Shown in pieces: positions 49,076 to 62,724 of a stretch of DNA of 64,000 nt (its first letter is position 1; each line of letters opens with the position of its first letter). Under the pieces are notes generated by a model. It saw only the letters and a program-made list of their open reading frames with translations, was not told the DNA's origin and did no database searches. The DNA is from Centropus unirufus (Eukaryota; Chordata; Aves; Cuculiformes; Centropidae): NCBI GenBank assembly GCA_013397695.1, contig VYZI01000147.1, forward strand, positions 1,710,777 to 1,774,776, read 5' to 3'. Made by a program: the position numbers and the translations under genes.

Positions 49076-50532
49076 TGAAATCAAGTAATTGGTTTAAGTT
49101 TTTCCATGTTTTTCTGTAGTGGTGTCATCAAAATGTACATATAGAGGGAAACAACTTCCAGAGATGTGGACATCAGTTTTGATCTTATTTTATGCTATGA
49201 TTTTTATAGTTGTTGAATTGATGTTTACTGTATCATGCATACCCTTCTGCTTGGACAAATCATAGTCCAGATTATAGGAGCCTGCAAATAGGAGTGGGAG
49301 ATCTTCTAGTTTACCCAGTGGTGTGATGGTGATAGAAAACTAGTTGATACACACTTCTTGGGATCTCTATTCTTACAAGTAACTGACAGTACAAGAGGAT
49401 GTTGTGATTAAGAAGCCTCAGGCTCTGATGTTTGGGTGCAGGTCAAACAGAATCCAACTTGTCATAAAATAAAATTATTCCATATCAATTTTTTTCCTAC
49501 CAAACTTTTTAGGAAATAAATAGTATTTTCTCTGGGCGTGTCAGGTTATTTGAGCAACAGAACCACTACTGCAAGGCCAGGTGTCAGGGTGTTGATGTTT
49601 AGTCTAATTGTGCATGAGTCAAATCTGTTCAGTAACTTTCAGAGAGCGTTAATCTTTGCTAATTTGGTCATGAAGTTCATGGTTGCGCACCCTGACAGGC
49701 AGAAATTTGAAGGAAGCTGTAATAGACTCAATCTGAGCAAAAAGTCAATTTTCAAATGCATTCAACCTTTTCCCTGATAGATTCTTACTAGCTAAGAGAT
49801 TTTCTTCAGAATGACAGTATTTTGTCCTGAAGGAAGCTGCAAAACAGAAATGTGTTTAATTGGATTGTCTCTCTGTAATAGTCTTATTAGTGATTAATTT
49901 TTCTGACAATAAGTCTATGCTAACAAGTGATCCATGCACAATAATGGCTTTGTTTAGCTGCTGCTCCAAATACAGATCTTTATATTCTTGCTTCTAGATT
50001 TTACTTTTGTCTTCCAACGCTTACTTTGATATGCTCACTCAGTGTTTACTGTGTTCACATGAAAGAAATCCACTGCCATAAAATATATCCTGTCCAAAGA
50101 TTTTATGCATAACATGATTTCAAATATGTTCTTATTGAAGACACAGTTCTAGCGTTAAGAAAGGAAGATTAGTAAAACCCTATCTCCCTTGTTAAAGTCT
50201 TCCATGAATGGGACTAAAATGTCCAAGGAAAAATCAGTATTGCTGTTGAAAATGAATTAATAATGTTTATAGGTGTTAATTACCTTATTAATTAGGATTT
50301 TTCAGAAATCATGAAAAAAGGAAGGGTAGAATAAAGTAACTGTTTTCAAGGTTTTAATAAAATAGTGTTGTGTAACTCCTGGCTTGAACCTTATAAAAGA
50401 GTATTTTCAGTATTTCCTGTATTAGAAAGTCATTGTCTTACAGTTTATTCACAAATAACATTATAACCCCTTATTTGTTTTTCCACATAACAGTAAAACT
50501 ATTAATAGGATTTGTATTTGCTTTTTCTACAG

Positions 50533-50579
50533 AACCCAAATCAATTTCACAGTAGCTATTGATTTCACAGCCTCAAATG
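50533..50579 (+). CDS. CPNE8: CPNE8 coding exon (A domain, MIDAS start)
   Basis: A 47-nt exon completing Gly243, then TQINFTVAIDFTASN (local 244-258) and 1 nt of Gly259. D253-F-T255-A-S257 is the copine form of the D-x-T/S-x-S metal-ion-dependent adhesion site of VWA domains, on the first strand of the fold. It binds Mg or Mn and recruits partner proteins. Acceptor ttctacag, donor GTAAG at 50580. The motif is intact. Confidence 0.96.
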
Positions 50580-51330
50580 GTAAGAATAAGAGTAAACGTG
50601 TATGTTTGTGCTGTGTTCAGTTGTAAGTGTACGTGTGTGTGTATATATCAGTATTCTGCTTAACTTCATTGTATTATTGGTTATCTGTATGCCTGGCACC
50701 ACCTGGAATCAGGACTCTATTTACTGAGCAGCAGACTAGAGGCCAGTTCCTATCCAGATAAGCAGGGCAAACAGGAACAGCTAAAATCAGGAAAAAATAG
50801 CTACATGTAAAATTGAATAAGAAGGAGCAGTTTGCAAATAGTTGTGTAGTTTGATTTTGTTGGGTTTTTGTTGTTTTCTTTTTTGCTGTGAGAAAACTGG
50901 CTAACTTAGAAGAGCCCATTAAGAGGGGCAAAAGGAGGGGCTTTTAGGTGGAGCGAGGCTGAAGTGGGGTAAAGCAGAGACAAGTTTTGATCCTCCTCCA
51001 AAACGGCTTTCAGAATGTCATAACAATTAAGATGAAATTCACATAAAGGTGTATACCATATCAAAAAATGACACAAATTTATAAGCCTAATCACAGTTTC
51101 ATGCTGCCCTTTAGATGCTGAATAAGTTTCCAACTGGTACTGTTACCCTATTAAGATGTGCTCAGAACATTGCATTTTTACCTGTAACAACCACATTACA
51201 GTTACAGGGAAAAAATAATTTTCTTTTCATGTTCTTTTCAATTTCTGCTTTCTTTGATTTCTATCATTCTTAAGAGAGAATATTTTGAAGTGATTCAATT
51301 TTGAAGTAAACCTGGTCCTTGCTTCAACAG
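50580..51330 (+). other. CPNE8: CPNE8 intron (751 bp, shortest in window)
   Basis: A short gtgtacgtgtgtgtgtatat stretch lies at 50628-50647. No repeat family recognised. Acceptor cttcaacag. Confidence 0.85.
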
Positions 51331-51512
51331 GTAACCCTTCGCAGCCAACTTCACTGCACTACATGAATCCCTATCAGCTGAATGCTTATGGCATGGCCCT
51401 GAAAGCAGTAGGTGAAATAATTCAGGACTATGATAGTGATAAAATGTTCCCAGCTCTAGGCTTTGGAGCTAGACTGCCTCCAGATGGAAGAGTATCACAT
51501 GAATTTGCACTG
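51331..51512 (+). CDS. CPNE8: CPNE8 coding exon (A domain, largest visible exon)
   Basis: A 182-nt exon: 2 nt complete Gly259, then 60 codons, local 260-319. It contains NPSQPTSLHYMNPYQLNAYG, MALKAVGEIIQDYDSDKMFP, ALGFGARLPPDGRVSHEFAL. Serine-leucine-histidine-tyrosine (SLHY) and DSDKMFPALGFGA are copine signatures following the MIDAS strand, covering the first helix and second strand of the A domain. NPYQLNAYGMALKAVGEII separates it from CPNE5, which I recall as having SPYQLNAYALAL. Donor GTAAGT at 51513. Confidence 0.97.
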
Positions 51513-53365
51513 GTAAGTAAAAGAAGTATTTATATATTGTTTGTATTTCTTTTCTACAATAAAAATTCTGGGAGTTAAGGTTGTAGTCCTAAGCAAGTGT
51601 TGGACAGGTAAAAAAGAGAGAATGTGATAATTCTAATGTCTAAAAGACTGCTTCATAATTTTTCATTGTAGAGAAGTTACTGAGAGAAATCTAGAGTCAA
51701 GAAGTCCCTGTAGGCCAAAAATAGTAATGAAGAAAAGTAATCATCTTTAACCTCAGCTGTAGCAGCAGGAGAAACAGATGCTTGAAAGAGTTCAGACTGA
51801 AGCTAAATCTATCTTAAGAAGCAAATGAGTCATGATACAAGGCAATCTTTCATTATTATTGTTATTGTTCTCTCTCAGTTTCTGAGATATCTTTATCTTT
51901 TGCGGGCTGCCAGTTTAGAGACAGAGATAAGTAAGTGGACTCTAAACTGAGGTGGCAAGAACAGATCTGAGACTGATCCATGTGCCAGCTAAGTTACAAA
52001 CTTAAAATCTAACAGGATTTGCCAGAAAGGTGATGGGTTTTAACTGGTGCTTGTAATTAATATGGTCATTTATTTACTTTCTTATTTTGAGTTGTTTGTT
52101 CTTTTCTGTTAGAATTACAGCAAGTGTGGGTATATCAGAGGAGTTTTTAATTAGCAGCAAAGACATTTCAGAATTACGGTGATTGTAGATCACCAGTCAG
52201 CTTGTCCTGGAAAACAATGTCACATGTCTTATCTCAAGGAAAGGTTTTCCACATGGATAGTAATGGAGAACAGGTGCAATTGCAGATACTCATTTGAGTC
52301 ACAGGCTTTCTTTGGACTTTTCTGTAGCAAGCTGAAATAGATTGATGTATAATCGTAAGGCTATTAAAACAGCAGACTTATTCCTGGCTATTTTCAGTTT
52401 GAAAAGTTGTTTCTAAAATTATATTCTGTCAATTAATTGGGCATTGTGGTGCTCCTACAGAGTCAAAAACAGGCTTTTCCTTCATCCATATATAAACATC
52501 TGAAGTGTCTCCCTTTTAATGCTCTCTCTTTTAACATTCCAAATCAATTAAATGAAAAAAACACCCTTACTATTTTAGGTTCTCAGGGACGTACACTCTA
52601 CCTCAGTATGCAATACTGGCACATCAAGCCAATGAGATCTTGGCATATGAAGGAGAGTAAGGTGATCTGGAAGATTTTGAAGCCTTACATGGATAATTTG
52701 TCTGGCCTTGCATGGGTCATTAATGTGCGGTTATATTTATATGTTTGTATTTGCATATGTAAATAAGTATGCTCATCATAGAGTCATTATGGGACAGATA
52801 GTGAAATACCCGAAGAATTTACATGACCTGCTATTTCAGTGGGTTCCCAAAAAATAAGTTCCTTCCTTCATCAGTTTAATTGATGTCGAAAATCAGTTTT
52901 CCAGAGCAGTAACATTATACTAAAGCAATGAAGGGTTTATAGTTTACCTTACACTCACATAGTGCATGAGCATCAGGATCTGGCTACGATTTCTTCGTTT
53001 CATATTTTTAAAATAAGAAATCATAAAGCCAGAGCTGTGCTCCTAAACATTATTCCACTTTACATCTGCCTTGTAATTCATACAGGGAAATGCTGTGGAA
53101 TGTTAAAAATACTGTTCCATTCCACTTAAGATGGTATTTATGTCTAGGAATCGGTTCCAGTGATTCAGTCTGCATATAATATGAGGCTGCTATTCCTAGA
53201 CATTCCTTCCCTAGACATTGGGTGTTTGTAGTAAACTCTCTGAACAAACCCTAGAATGCCTAGGTCTTTGCCATTTAATAATGTACACTGGGTAGTGTTC
53301 ACTAACCTACATAATTTTTGCTTCACACTTACTTATAATGATTAATCAACTATTACTTTCATTAG
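51513..53365 (+). other. CPNE8: CPNE8 intron (1,853 bp)
   Basis: No recognised repeat. The 109-codon open frame at 52437-52766 has no recognisable similarity. Acceptor tttcattag. Confidence 0.82.
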
Positions 53366-53493
53366 AATGGGAACCCACAAAATCCATACTGCCATGGAAT
53401 TGATGGTGTAATGGAGGCATATTACAGAAGTCTAAAATCTGTACAGCTTTATGGACCAACAAACTTTGCCCCTGTCATTAATCATGTAGCCAG
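53366..53493 (+). CDS. CPNE8: CPNE8 coding exon (A domain, middle)
   Basis: A 128-nt exon giving 42 codons plus 2 nt of Arg362. It encodes NGNPQNPYCHGIDGVMEAYY, RSLKSVQLYGPTNFAP, VINHVA (local 320-361). LYGPTNFAPVINHVAR is the most conserved copine A-domain phrase; T351 in GPTNF is a candidate MIDAS-coordinating threonine by analogy with other VWA domains. NPYCHGIDGVMEAYYRSLKS matches CPNE8 better than CPNE5 or CPNE9 as I recall them. Acceptor attag, donor GTAAGC at 53494. Confidence 0.96.
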
Positions 53494-56400
53494 GTAAGCA
53501 TCACAACAGGTACTTAGCAGAAACTTCTCATTGTCGGTACAACTTTGACAGAAGAAGGGCTAACAGTTACATGATGCTAAGCATTGGGAAAGGTATTTAT
53601 GATTGTTTTGGTTTTGTTTTGTTTATTCAGTCTAACACGATCAACTTGTACCTTTGAAGAGGTTTGAAGAATATATGCTAGTATTACGCAGAATTTCATT
53701 GCCAATTAAATAAATACGAGTAATCTAGTTGATCCCCCTGTGTTAAAATCGTAGGAAAATTCATGAGGAAAAAAAAAATTGAGATCGCTGCCAGGTTCCT
53801 GTTTTGTTCTTTGGAGCATGGGATTTTTGTTTCATAGAAAAGACATAAATCTATCAAAAAATTACAAAATGCATCTTTTTTTAGGCTTATATAGTTCCTG
53901 TAATTGCAAAATGTCCAAAATGTCTGCAAAATTTTCAAGTGCACTCTGTGGGGATAGTTCCCCACTGCCTGTGGTACAGCAGCCGCTGCTGTTGAACCAC
54001 GGTGCTGTGTTATGCAACACCTCAACTAACTGCTCAAAACAAAACCCATCTTGTCTTTGTAGAAGTTTCTTAAAAAGGGTAATGTTGCCTTATTTTGGCA
54101 GGCAAGGTCTTGACTTACACTAAACCTCCATGTGTTGGTACAGGATAAGTGATATGGCTCCGCTAATTTAGCTGAGTAACTACCTGAACAGATTATATTT
54201 TATTTATAGATACAGAGAAGTAACTAATGTTTATAAAATAAAGCAATGGGGATGTGTAAATCATTGTGCTGTTAATGTTTTATTTATGATTTTGCAAAAT
54301 AGTTAATTGTTGTAGTAAGAAATATTTATTTGCAATCTGTTCTTGCTGTTGTTAGTTCTACAGCCCGATGAAAAATAATTCACAAATTCTATGGTGCAAA
54401 GAATTTTCTGCGCACACCAGCATGACTAGATAGCTGATTTCAGTTATTTATCATTAGGATTAGTTGTTCCAGCTTCAAATCATACCATTCAAATTATGTA
54501 CATGCATATTCCATTGCTTGTCTTCAGCAACTAGCTGTCTCCTTTTAATCTTTCTTTTGACAGGATTTCTCCAGTAGCAGTTTTCAAAGTATGAGGAAAT
54601 ACACCAATATTGAATTATATATATGTGGCCCTCAGTGTCTGCATTAACCATGTGAACTGAAAATAAAAACCAGTGATTTTTTGGCTCTTTCTTCTTCTTT
54701 AGAACTGGTTATATCTGCTGACATGGCTGGTTCAGAATTTCACAATTAACCTCAAAAAAATCTCATTGCAAAAATTTAAATTCTTGGTCTAGTACCATCA
54801 AAGCATCAGCACAAACTGAGTCCCTTTTCTCACCAGTTGTTTCTCAGGAATATTTCTCAACGTTTGCAGAATTACAGAAGCCCATCACCAGCATTTGTGG
54901 TTCTTCCACTGAACTTTTGTCTAAATATCAAGTCATTGCAAACTTTGGGAACTTCCGGAGTTCACACTACATTATAGCAGAAAAACCAAGTATCTTCTTG
55001 AAGATTTCTATTCCATGATCATCCTTGGCACAATCCATCTAACAGTCAAGCTCTCAGTAACTTCGTTTTCCTTCAAGGTTCAGTTTCTTGGCTATTATAT
55101 AGGTATCTCATATATCATATCTCATAGACATGGTACTTGAAACTATGATCTAGTTATCCTTTGAACTTGCCTTTTGTCTCAGAAATTTCTTCTTCCCACA
55201 TCCCTGCTTCTTAAAAATATGCTTCTCATGAAATCTCTAGAAACAATGTCGGGTATTCCTATCCTGTTGTGATCTTAGAACACTTTAGAAGCTCTTTTAA
55301 GCAGAGTTTATCATCCTTCACCCACTATGGTGTTACCTAAACTACACCATGTTCAACCTAATACCTTTTGTCATCTCCCCTCCTTATGTAAGATCTTCGT
55401 TGCAAAAGACTTGAGAATGTTTTATTCTGTGGAAAAGCTGAAATAAGCAAATTTCTGTTCCATTTCCTCAATGTAGGTATGTAAACAGTACTAAGTGCTC
55501 AGAAAGGATAATGAATTTCTATTTCACTCATCATCTCCTTGTCACTGCTGTCATCCGTGGAAAGATTATAAACATTGTGGAAAAATGAGATAAAAGAAAT
55601 CTTTGCATGGTAGTGAAAATGTATTCCACAGTCGGTCTTGCTAATCTATATATTTAACTACCAGTCCCTACTGCCAGCACGCAAATAGATGTGATCAACA
55701 GGTTCACTGTCCATGTGGCTTTTCTACCCACCTGTATCTTGGGGAGGGAGAGGGGAGAACAGGATGACTTCCTGAAAGTTGTAGATTCCATTTCACACGC
55801 ATTCCTCCAAACTCTTGTAAATGTGGTGACAGCATCTTATTTATTGACAATACTTGCTTGCAAATTCACTGTGTAACATCAGAGTTAGAATTTTCTAAGC
55901 ATGTGCAATCATGAGAATCATTAGAACATATTCTGTTCATTGACCCAGGCCTTTAATGTTCAGTGAACCATAAGATAGTGAGTTCTTTGATAGTCATATT
56001 CTGCACCTGAGCCTGTATTCCATAGTATTTATATGGAGACTAAGTGGGGTTTTTAACTTCTCTCCATACTGCTCATTTGTACTTCTATTACAAGGTTCTA
56101 TTTGAGTCCTTCACAGCACCAAGAGCCTTCACGGAAGCAGCAATTATACTGGCTTCTACCAAGTGAAGCAGCAAGTAGAGCAACCTACTCCACACAGAAA
56201 AAGGTCTTCCCTAACAATGTAGGACACATTGACCCTTGGGAGTTAAGGATAAATGAGCTGAAGTTTCCGGCATGCAGGCTGTTGAGTTCAGTGAGGCTGC
56301 TGTGGACTCGCTATCTACCAGGACTTTCTGAATCTTCAAAACCTGCTGATTTTCAGTTGCTTGTTGGGTGCTTTGGCTCTGGTGAGACTGGAATGGTACT

Positions 56401-57016
56401 GGAGGACTTTTGCCTTGTACTCATGTACAGGATAGAGAGAAGCTTGAGTCTTGAAAGGACATCTATGGATGGTGCTAGGGAAGGAACATCTGAGCAAGTT
56501 TTTCAGGGTGCATGTTCAGCCATTTTATAAATGTGAACTCTAAATCTACAACGTGGTCATCAGTAAGTAACCTGGTTTTGTAAGACAAAAAAAAAAAAGA
56601 AAATTATGTGATTTGCTGATTCCTGATAAATTCTTTTTTCTGTGAAACCAAACGTTCAATATTAAATATATGCCCTTCATACCATAGTTTGTTTCCCAGA
56701 GGTAATACTATTAAAGAACTTAGACTTTGTAAAGACTCATGATTCTATAAGGGACATTCTGTCCGTGCTCCTCATGGCAATGATACAGTTCCCATTTTTC
56801 ATTAATTCAACGCATGCAGATTATCAGTATCAGTAGTTGCATTTTTCTAATGTTCTCATTTTAAAGTAGAATGTAGCTCTTAATTAAGAATGTCTTTACT
56901 TTTGAAATCTACTGCCTCATTTTTTTATTAGTCCTTAGTGGTGAAATTTTAATGTTAGTTCTTTTGTATAAAGGGGTTTTTTTACTATTATAATGGGTTT
57001 TTTTTTCTTCCCTTAG
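53494..57016 (+). other. CPNE8: CPNE8 intron (3,523 bp)
   Basis: No recognised transposon. A 142-codon open frame at 56102-56530 has no recognisable similarity and no splice support. T-rich tract and ccttag acceptor. Confidence 0.8.
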
Positions 57017-57119
57017 ATATGCTGCTTCGGTAAAAGATGGCTCCCAGTATTTTGTTCTTCTCATTATTACAGATGGAGTTATTTCTGATATGGCTCAGAC
57101 AAAAGAATCCATAGTGAAT
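57017..57119 (+). CDS. CPNE8: CPNE8 coding exon (A domain, ITDG strand)
   Basis: A 103-nt exon completing Arg362, then YAASVKDGSQYFVLLIITDG and VISDMAQTKESIVN, local 363-396. The VLLIITDG strand carries the second MIDAS aspartate, D381. VISDMAQTKE is the following loop and helix. Acceptor cccttag, donor GTAAGT at 57120. Leaves in phase 0. YAASVKDGSQYFV fits CPNE8; CPNE5 and CPNE9 have other residues in the same linker as I recall them. Confidence 0.97.
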
Positions 57120-59951
57120 GTAAGTTTTGCTGAAAGTGTTGAAATTGAAAAGAATTATGTTCCTAGGAATTCCTATGTTAGGCAATATAATAAATCAGTT
57201 AATATTTCAGGCTCTAAATGTGTTGCATAAATCAAGCATTTTGTCCAAACAGCAGAAGTTTTTTATATGTAAAGACAAAAAGAAAGCAAAAGTTGAATCT
57301 CAGCTTAATTAGATAATGGTCTGTGGGAACTGATACTCTTCTCTAACGCTGTATGTTTATGTGATTTTCCTCATCTGCTTCTTGCCTTTTCCTTTCTCAA
57401 GCACATCCCATGCAGTTCTTCACAGTGAACTGTTCCATATTGTCCCAGAAATTGCAGACAGTTTGATGCTCTTCCATTTTAAAAACTGCCCCAAACTTTC
57501 TGATCCCTAGTGGCAAACATACCAGTCATCTGATTTCCTTCCAAATATTCCTCTAGTCAAGCCTAGAAATTTAGAGCATGGTTTCTTTTAGATGATCTTC
57601 TTTTAGGTGACAAAAAGCCTCTGTGGAGTAAAAAAGAGCAGCCCTTGACCTAACTCACCCCTCAATTTGAAGTCCATAAGTAGAGACTAGCAAGTCCAGT
57701 TGGCTGATATCTTGTAAGATTAAATAATTTGCCACCAAGACATACAGGAAAACCTTGTTTCCAGCAATAGTTGATTTCCAGGAATAATGGCTGTTAGTCT
57801 GCCACTGTCTGGAAATACAGCAGATGTGTTGTTAGCTTGGGATGAATGGAAGTTTGGGAATATTTGCCGTATTTTCTTTTTATGGAGAAGCATTCATTTT
57901 TCCATATACTTCCAGTATACCATGATCAAACTAATTAAATGCTATTCAGAAGCAGTTTTTTTCTGCCTTAATAATATCCAAAGTAACAAAAAGGGCAATG
58001 ATTTTCAATGCAAGTTGATTTGTGTAAAAATCAGGAAGAACATATTTAAGTTCTTAATTCTAATTGTGATTTTAGGCATCTTTCTCATTACAGCACATAT
58101 GCCAGACACATTCTGTTTTACCAAACTGTCTAAAGGTTACGCTATCATTCAGGAAGTGCAAACACTTAAGTTCATATGCAAATACTCAACTCTGTCTTTA
58201 TACGTTGCTTGCTGCTTACCGTTTCATAAATGTTGTATCACATGATATTGTGTCTGTGTCAGCTGGAATCTCTGTAAAGGGTGTTTTCTTTACAGTCAAG
58301 CAAATGAGATCCTACAGAACGCCTAGATCCAGAAGATGTTCTGCTCTGTGAAATGCCTTCATGGCTCCAAAATATTCTGTACTTCTTATAACTGACTCAG
58401 GCAGGGCACTATATTTAGGTTACCCTGTATTTATAGCCCCTTAATCACAGAATCAGACTGGTTGTTGTTGGAAGAGTCCTTTGGATGTCATCTTGTCCAC
58501 CTCCCCTACTTGAGCAGGGCCATCTAGAGCTGTTTGCCCAGGACCACGACCAGATGGCTTTTACCATTATCTTCAGTAGCATGTTACTATTTAACTAACA
58601 AGAGTTTATTAAATTTTTTTTCACTCTGCTACAAAATTTTGGCTGGGATATTGACTGCATGGAAACTTGTGATAAATTTGTTGTCAATGTGTAGTGTATA
58701 GTGTATAATGTACAGTGCTGTAGCATATTAAACAGGGATTTATAGAATTGCCTATTTTTTATTGTTTAAAATAACATGTTTACAGCAATTAACTGGAAAC
58801 ACTCTGCTTAAAGAAAGTTGGTTTTATATGTAGAATTATGACAGATAAAGGAATGGGTTGATGTACCTAAAATGAAAATATATTTAAAATGAGACATTCC
58901 TTTCTTATATTTCAAAAGAATATAAATACTTATATAATATTCATACGTTCCAAAAGAAAAATATAATGGTATGTTCTATAACCACCTGACTTCAGGCTTC
59001 AGTGAAGCAGAGTTTAATTTAGCAGAAAATGTACCACTATGATTTTTGGGCAGTGTATATTCCTGTTCAAAATGACTGGAGACGTTTCACAGTTCATCAG
59101 AATATCTCAGTAAGGAACAGCTGTCAACCCTGACACTCGGTAGGTTTTTATTTTAGGTGTTACCCTCCATAGCAGCAGCAGTTATAGATTATTTTGGTAA
59201 ACTAGCAGATACCTGATGCTACTATCAGGGCAGGAGAATCCAATATTTACGATACTATCTTTGGAATTTTAAAGGTTTTACAGAATGTATATTCAAGGAA
59301 AGCAGATATAATTTTTCCCCTGTTTCATTGAATGAAAAAGATTAAGTAAAATTAAAAATCTTACCATAGGCTAGTCCAATATCTTGTTTACTTTGTGACA
59401 TGGATGACTGACTTGTATAAAATTTCACTCATGGAAGAAATATAAAATACACGTTATTGAAATGGGTGATTTATCCTCTTGAGTTAAAAATGGCATAAGA
59501 TCTATGTAAAAAATAGTGTCACGCAGTCCCAAGCAGCTATCTAATATCAAGAAACAGCAAAGTACATTTAAATAAATGCCAAACTGTCATTAGGTACATA
59601 TTTGCAATTATTGTCAATTTGCAGAAGTTTCTAAAATAAGTTTGTCAACTTAGTTGTCATATTACTGTCAAATCCTAGCAGAGGCTGTTGGGTTTAATTA
59701 GAATCCTATATGATTCAAAGACTTTATAAGGAAAAAAAATTAAAATAATCATCTGCCCTTCTGTCTTCATCAATTTTTTTTTCATAGCACTTAAGCACAG
59801 TTTGCACCACTCTGCTTTTTAGGAGGAAAAATATATTGTTCTTTAAACCATGACTTTTGCTCAGTTTTTTATTCAGATTGTCCTCAAATCTCACATATGA
59901 TAGACAGAAGTTATATAATGCTTTAAACCTCTTTTTGTTCTTCCCTTGAAG
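57120..59951 (+). other. CPNE8: CPNE8 intron (2,832 bp)
   Basis: Contains a small CR1 fragment at 58444-58558. The 152-codon open frame at 57787-58245 has no recognisable similarity. A degenerate gtgtatagtgtataatgta stretch lies around 58690. Acceptor cccttgaag. Confidence 0.8.
58444..58558 (-). mobile_element. CR1 LINE 3' fragment, minus strand, decayed
   Basis: Reads atcacagaatcagactgg, then tgttggaagagtcctttgg, atgtcatcttgtccacctcc, gagcagggccatctagagc, and gcccaggaccacgaccagat. About 115 bp of the CR1 3' end with clear decay of the terminal octamer. Confidence 0.85.
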
Positions 59952-60009
59952 GCTTCAAAGCTTCCGATGTCAATAATTATAGTGGGGGTAGGACCAGCAG
60001 AGTTCGATG
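59952..60009 (+). CDS. CPNE8: CPNE8 coding exon (A domain, IIIVGVG strand)
   Basis: A 58-nt exon, 19 codons plus 1 nt: ASKLPMSIIIVGVGPAEFD, local 397-415. LPMSIIIVGVG is the fifth strand of the VWA fold and near-invariant in copines. GPAEFD matches CPNE8; CPNE5 has GQAEFD and CPNE9 GPAMFE as I recall them, which supports the paralogue call. Acceptor ttgaag is purine-ended and preceded by a modest pyrimidine tract; donor GTGAG at 60010. Confidence 0.96.
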
Positions 60010-62724
60010 GTGAGTATTACAGCGTTTTTCCTCGTTCTTTTTATATTTGTTTACCGTTGAGTAATATGTAGCTTTTCAAGCCAATGTTGTTCTTCAAAGA
60101 GAGCATAATATGAAACAAACAGCACGCGCTGTTGGCACTTGGGGCTGGATTGATTGATAACCCAGTAAGATTACAAGGTACCACGTAGAGCTGTGCAGCC
60201 CCTCAGGCTTCCTGTCACAGAACCATATGGAGGCTGAGCATTTACAGAGCTGCAGAAGGCAAGGGGGGAAAAAAAAGCCTTTCAATAAAGTAAGCATACT
60301 TGAGGAATGTTGAATTTCTTCAACACAGGCATTTAGTTGCCTTGTGAAGTGCCAGTTGACTGGGAGTATTGATCATCTGTTCTTCCTGCCGGAATAAAAT
60401 GCTGAGGAAAAATGAATACATTTGACGGGGAGGGATCTGGGTTTTACTAGAAAACAGGAATGACCCTTGCTGTGTAGCAGCATTGTGAGACTATGCTTTC
60501 ATGTGATGTTCCAGAACATCATTATCTATTGCAATAATTAAGCTGCTTCTGTTATTTGGACTAATTTATTAAGTTTTATCATGTATTTAGCTGCACTATA
60601 AAGTGTAAACACTCCCTGTATATCTATTCCTCAAAGTCCTACGTTCATTCTCTTTAATTCTAGTACTTCTAGTTAGACACCGGTGCTTTCTTGTATATGT
60701 GAAATACACATAATAATGACTGTAACAATGACCGTAGGTGTTAATTATCGTGCAAATATTCTGAGAGTCTGAAAACAAGAGGAGAAAATTAACACCAGAA
60801 AAAATATGATTGGGCATTGACTTTCTTATGCTTTTTGGCAAGTGATATATTAGTGATAATTCTAAGTATCTTATTCCTTGAAGACAGTGTCCAGGTGGAT
60901 ACCTACATTTAGGTGATTCTTTTCCACAGGCAGAGAAAAGACAGTTTATCTTCATAAATACGTTTGAGGGAAATTTGCAAACTTCATTTTTACCCCTGAA
61001 AATTCTAACTTCAGACATATGTTACTTTTCTGTCACCCCTCCTTTGCCTTTTCCCTTTCTACCTATTTGTCCAGACTTTGGTTTTTCCCAGGTTCCCCCT
61101 AACTCGGTTGGGATATGTCGATTCTGTCATCTTTTTTCTCCTGGATATTGGCCTTGTTGAATTCTTGGTTGTCATCCTATCACTTTTGTTAAGGCTGGAT
61201 TCTGGTTGTACTGCAGAATTCCATCTTTGGACCCCAACTTTTTGAGTATACTCCCTCAGTGAAATTCACCTGTTAGACCTGGGCCAAATCTATAGTCCTT
61301 CAGTGTCCAGGAGGGCAGATAAATGACTCTCCATCTGCAGAAATTCCTTCTGGAAAAACATAAGACTCCATATCTGATGTGGACGCTGAATAGGTGTGTG
61401 TGTAGGAGGGAGGGTGTATGTTCCTATGACACTGTCTTACAATTCAAATGCCAGTCAAGCCTCAGTTCTACTGTAGAGAGGCTAAGCTCCTTCTCTCCAG
61501 ATATCACTGTCACCTGCATCTCAGTCCCTAGTGGCTACTAGAGAGTTTCTTTCAAGTCCAGAGCTCAAATATATGGCACATAGGTTTGGCAGAGCTTTAC
61601 TTAAGGGTGTGAGGATGACTAGAATCAGTCAGATCAGGGGGCTGGTTTGCCCAGTATTCTGTATCGGACATGGCCATTGGTGGTTATTTACAGAATGCTA
61701 AGAACAGAATAAGCACGTATGATGGCTTCCTGGATGCTGTTTTTTAAATCTAAATTTTCTGAGCAGGATGTGCTTTTTGTCTCTTTAGGAAATTGGATCC
61801 CTTCAAATACTTGTTCAGCCTCTTGGTTTGAACACATATACATATTTTGTATCGAAAACATCATCTGTAGCATTCTCTATAGACCTACTAAGTTTTTCTT
61901 TGGATAAACATGCTATTTTATTATGGCTTGCACTTGGCTCCTGGTTGTGTCATTTATGCTTTCTGGTTCTGGCATTGGAAGAACTAGGTTTTGAAACGCT
62001 GATTTTGGTGAACTCAGCCCAGTTTGTAAACCCCTGAGAAGCTCAGTGAGGTAGGGCTTTCATTTTTGTAGCATATGTTGAAAGAAGGTTTGTAGGATTG
62101 CAGATCGGATGGCTGAGCACTAATCCATGATCCCAAGCCCATTCATTTCAGCACTGACCACAGAGCAGGTATTCATGTTTACCTTGAATGGCATCTGAGT
62201 ACCTGGACAATTTTAGAGTTTTCATGGACCCTGCTTATAAAGATACAGGAAGAGTTACCCCCCCAAAAAAGTAATAATTTTCTAGAAAAAAACTCCTCAT
62301 TCCCATGCAATCATTACTTTTCCAGTATGAATTATTACCTTTTTGTGCTCTATCTCGTGATATCTTCTCTAAGAATAATTGCTGAAGATGAATTCTTTTC
62401 CACTAAGAAAGTATAAATATAGTCTTGGCAAAGCAGAAATACTTGCTTTTTTTGAGACGTGGAAGCTTGAGGACCTTATTATTCTATTTTTTTCTGAAGT
62501 TGACAATAAAGGCACAAAGTATGTACTGTTAGCATGAAAAAGTGCAAAATAACTGCAAAGCATGATGTACTTTGATACATGATCTTGAAGTGTTACTTAT
62601 ACAAAAATTATTTGGTTTGTTTCCCTAAGGTGTAATTTGACTAAAGTTCTTTTCTCAGTAAAATTGGTTCTGTTGTGTAGCTGAACTCACAGAAGTATTC
62701 TTTTTTTTTTCTTTTTTTAATAAG
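60010..62724 (+). other. CPNE8: CPNE8 intron (2,715 bp)
   Basis: No recognised repeat. The 140-codon minus-strand open frame at 60596-61018 has no recognisable similarity. A long T tract (62701-62718) precedes the acceptor aataag. Confidence 0.8.

Larger units (their letters stand above)
43864..50532 (+). other. CPNE8: CPNE8 intron (6,669 bp) with three CR1s and a GC-rich block
   Basis: It contains a GC-rich unclassified block (44925-45540), CR1 fragments at 45826-45962, 47747-48062 and 48862-49075, and a 19-bp tandem duplication (48130-48167). The rest is unremarkable AT-rich sequence. Confidence 0.8.

Noticed and set aside
56102..56530. 142-codon open frame on the plus strand
   Set aside because: No homology that I recognise, no flanking splice sites in a CPNE8-compatible phase, and length is near the chance expectation.
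57787..58245. 152-codon open frame on the plus strand inside a CPNE8 intron
   Set aside because: No recognisable domain. Hydrophobic and cysteine-rich segments fit AT-rich random translation, and there is no splice context. In 64 kb of six-frame AT-rich DNA, about one frame of this length is expected by chance.
60596..61018. 140-codon open frame on the minus strand
   Set aside because: Compositionally like intron, no recognisable motif.
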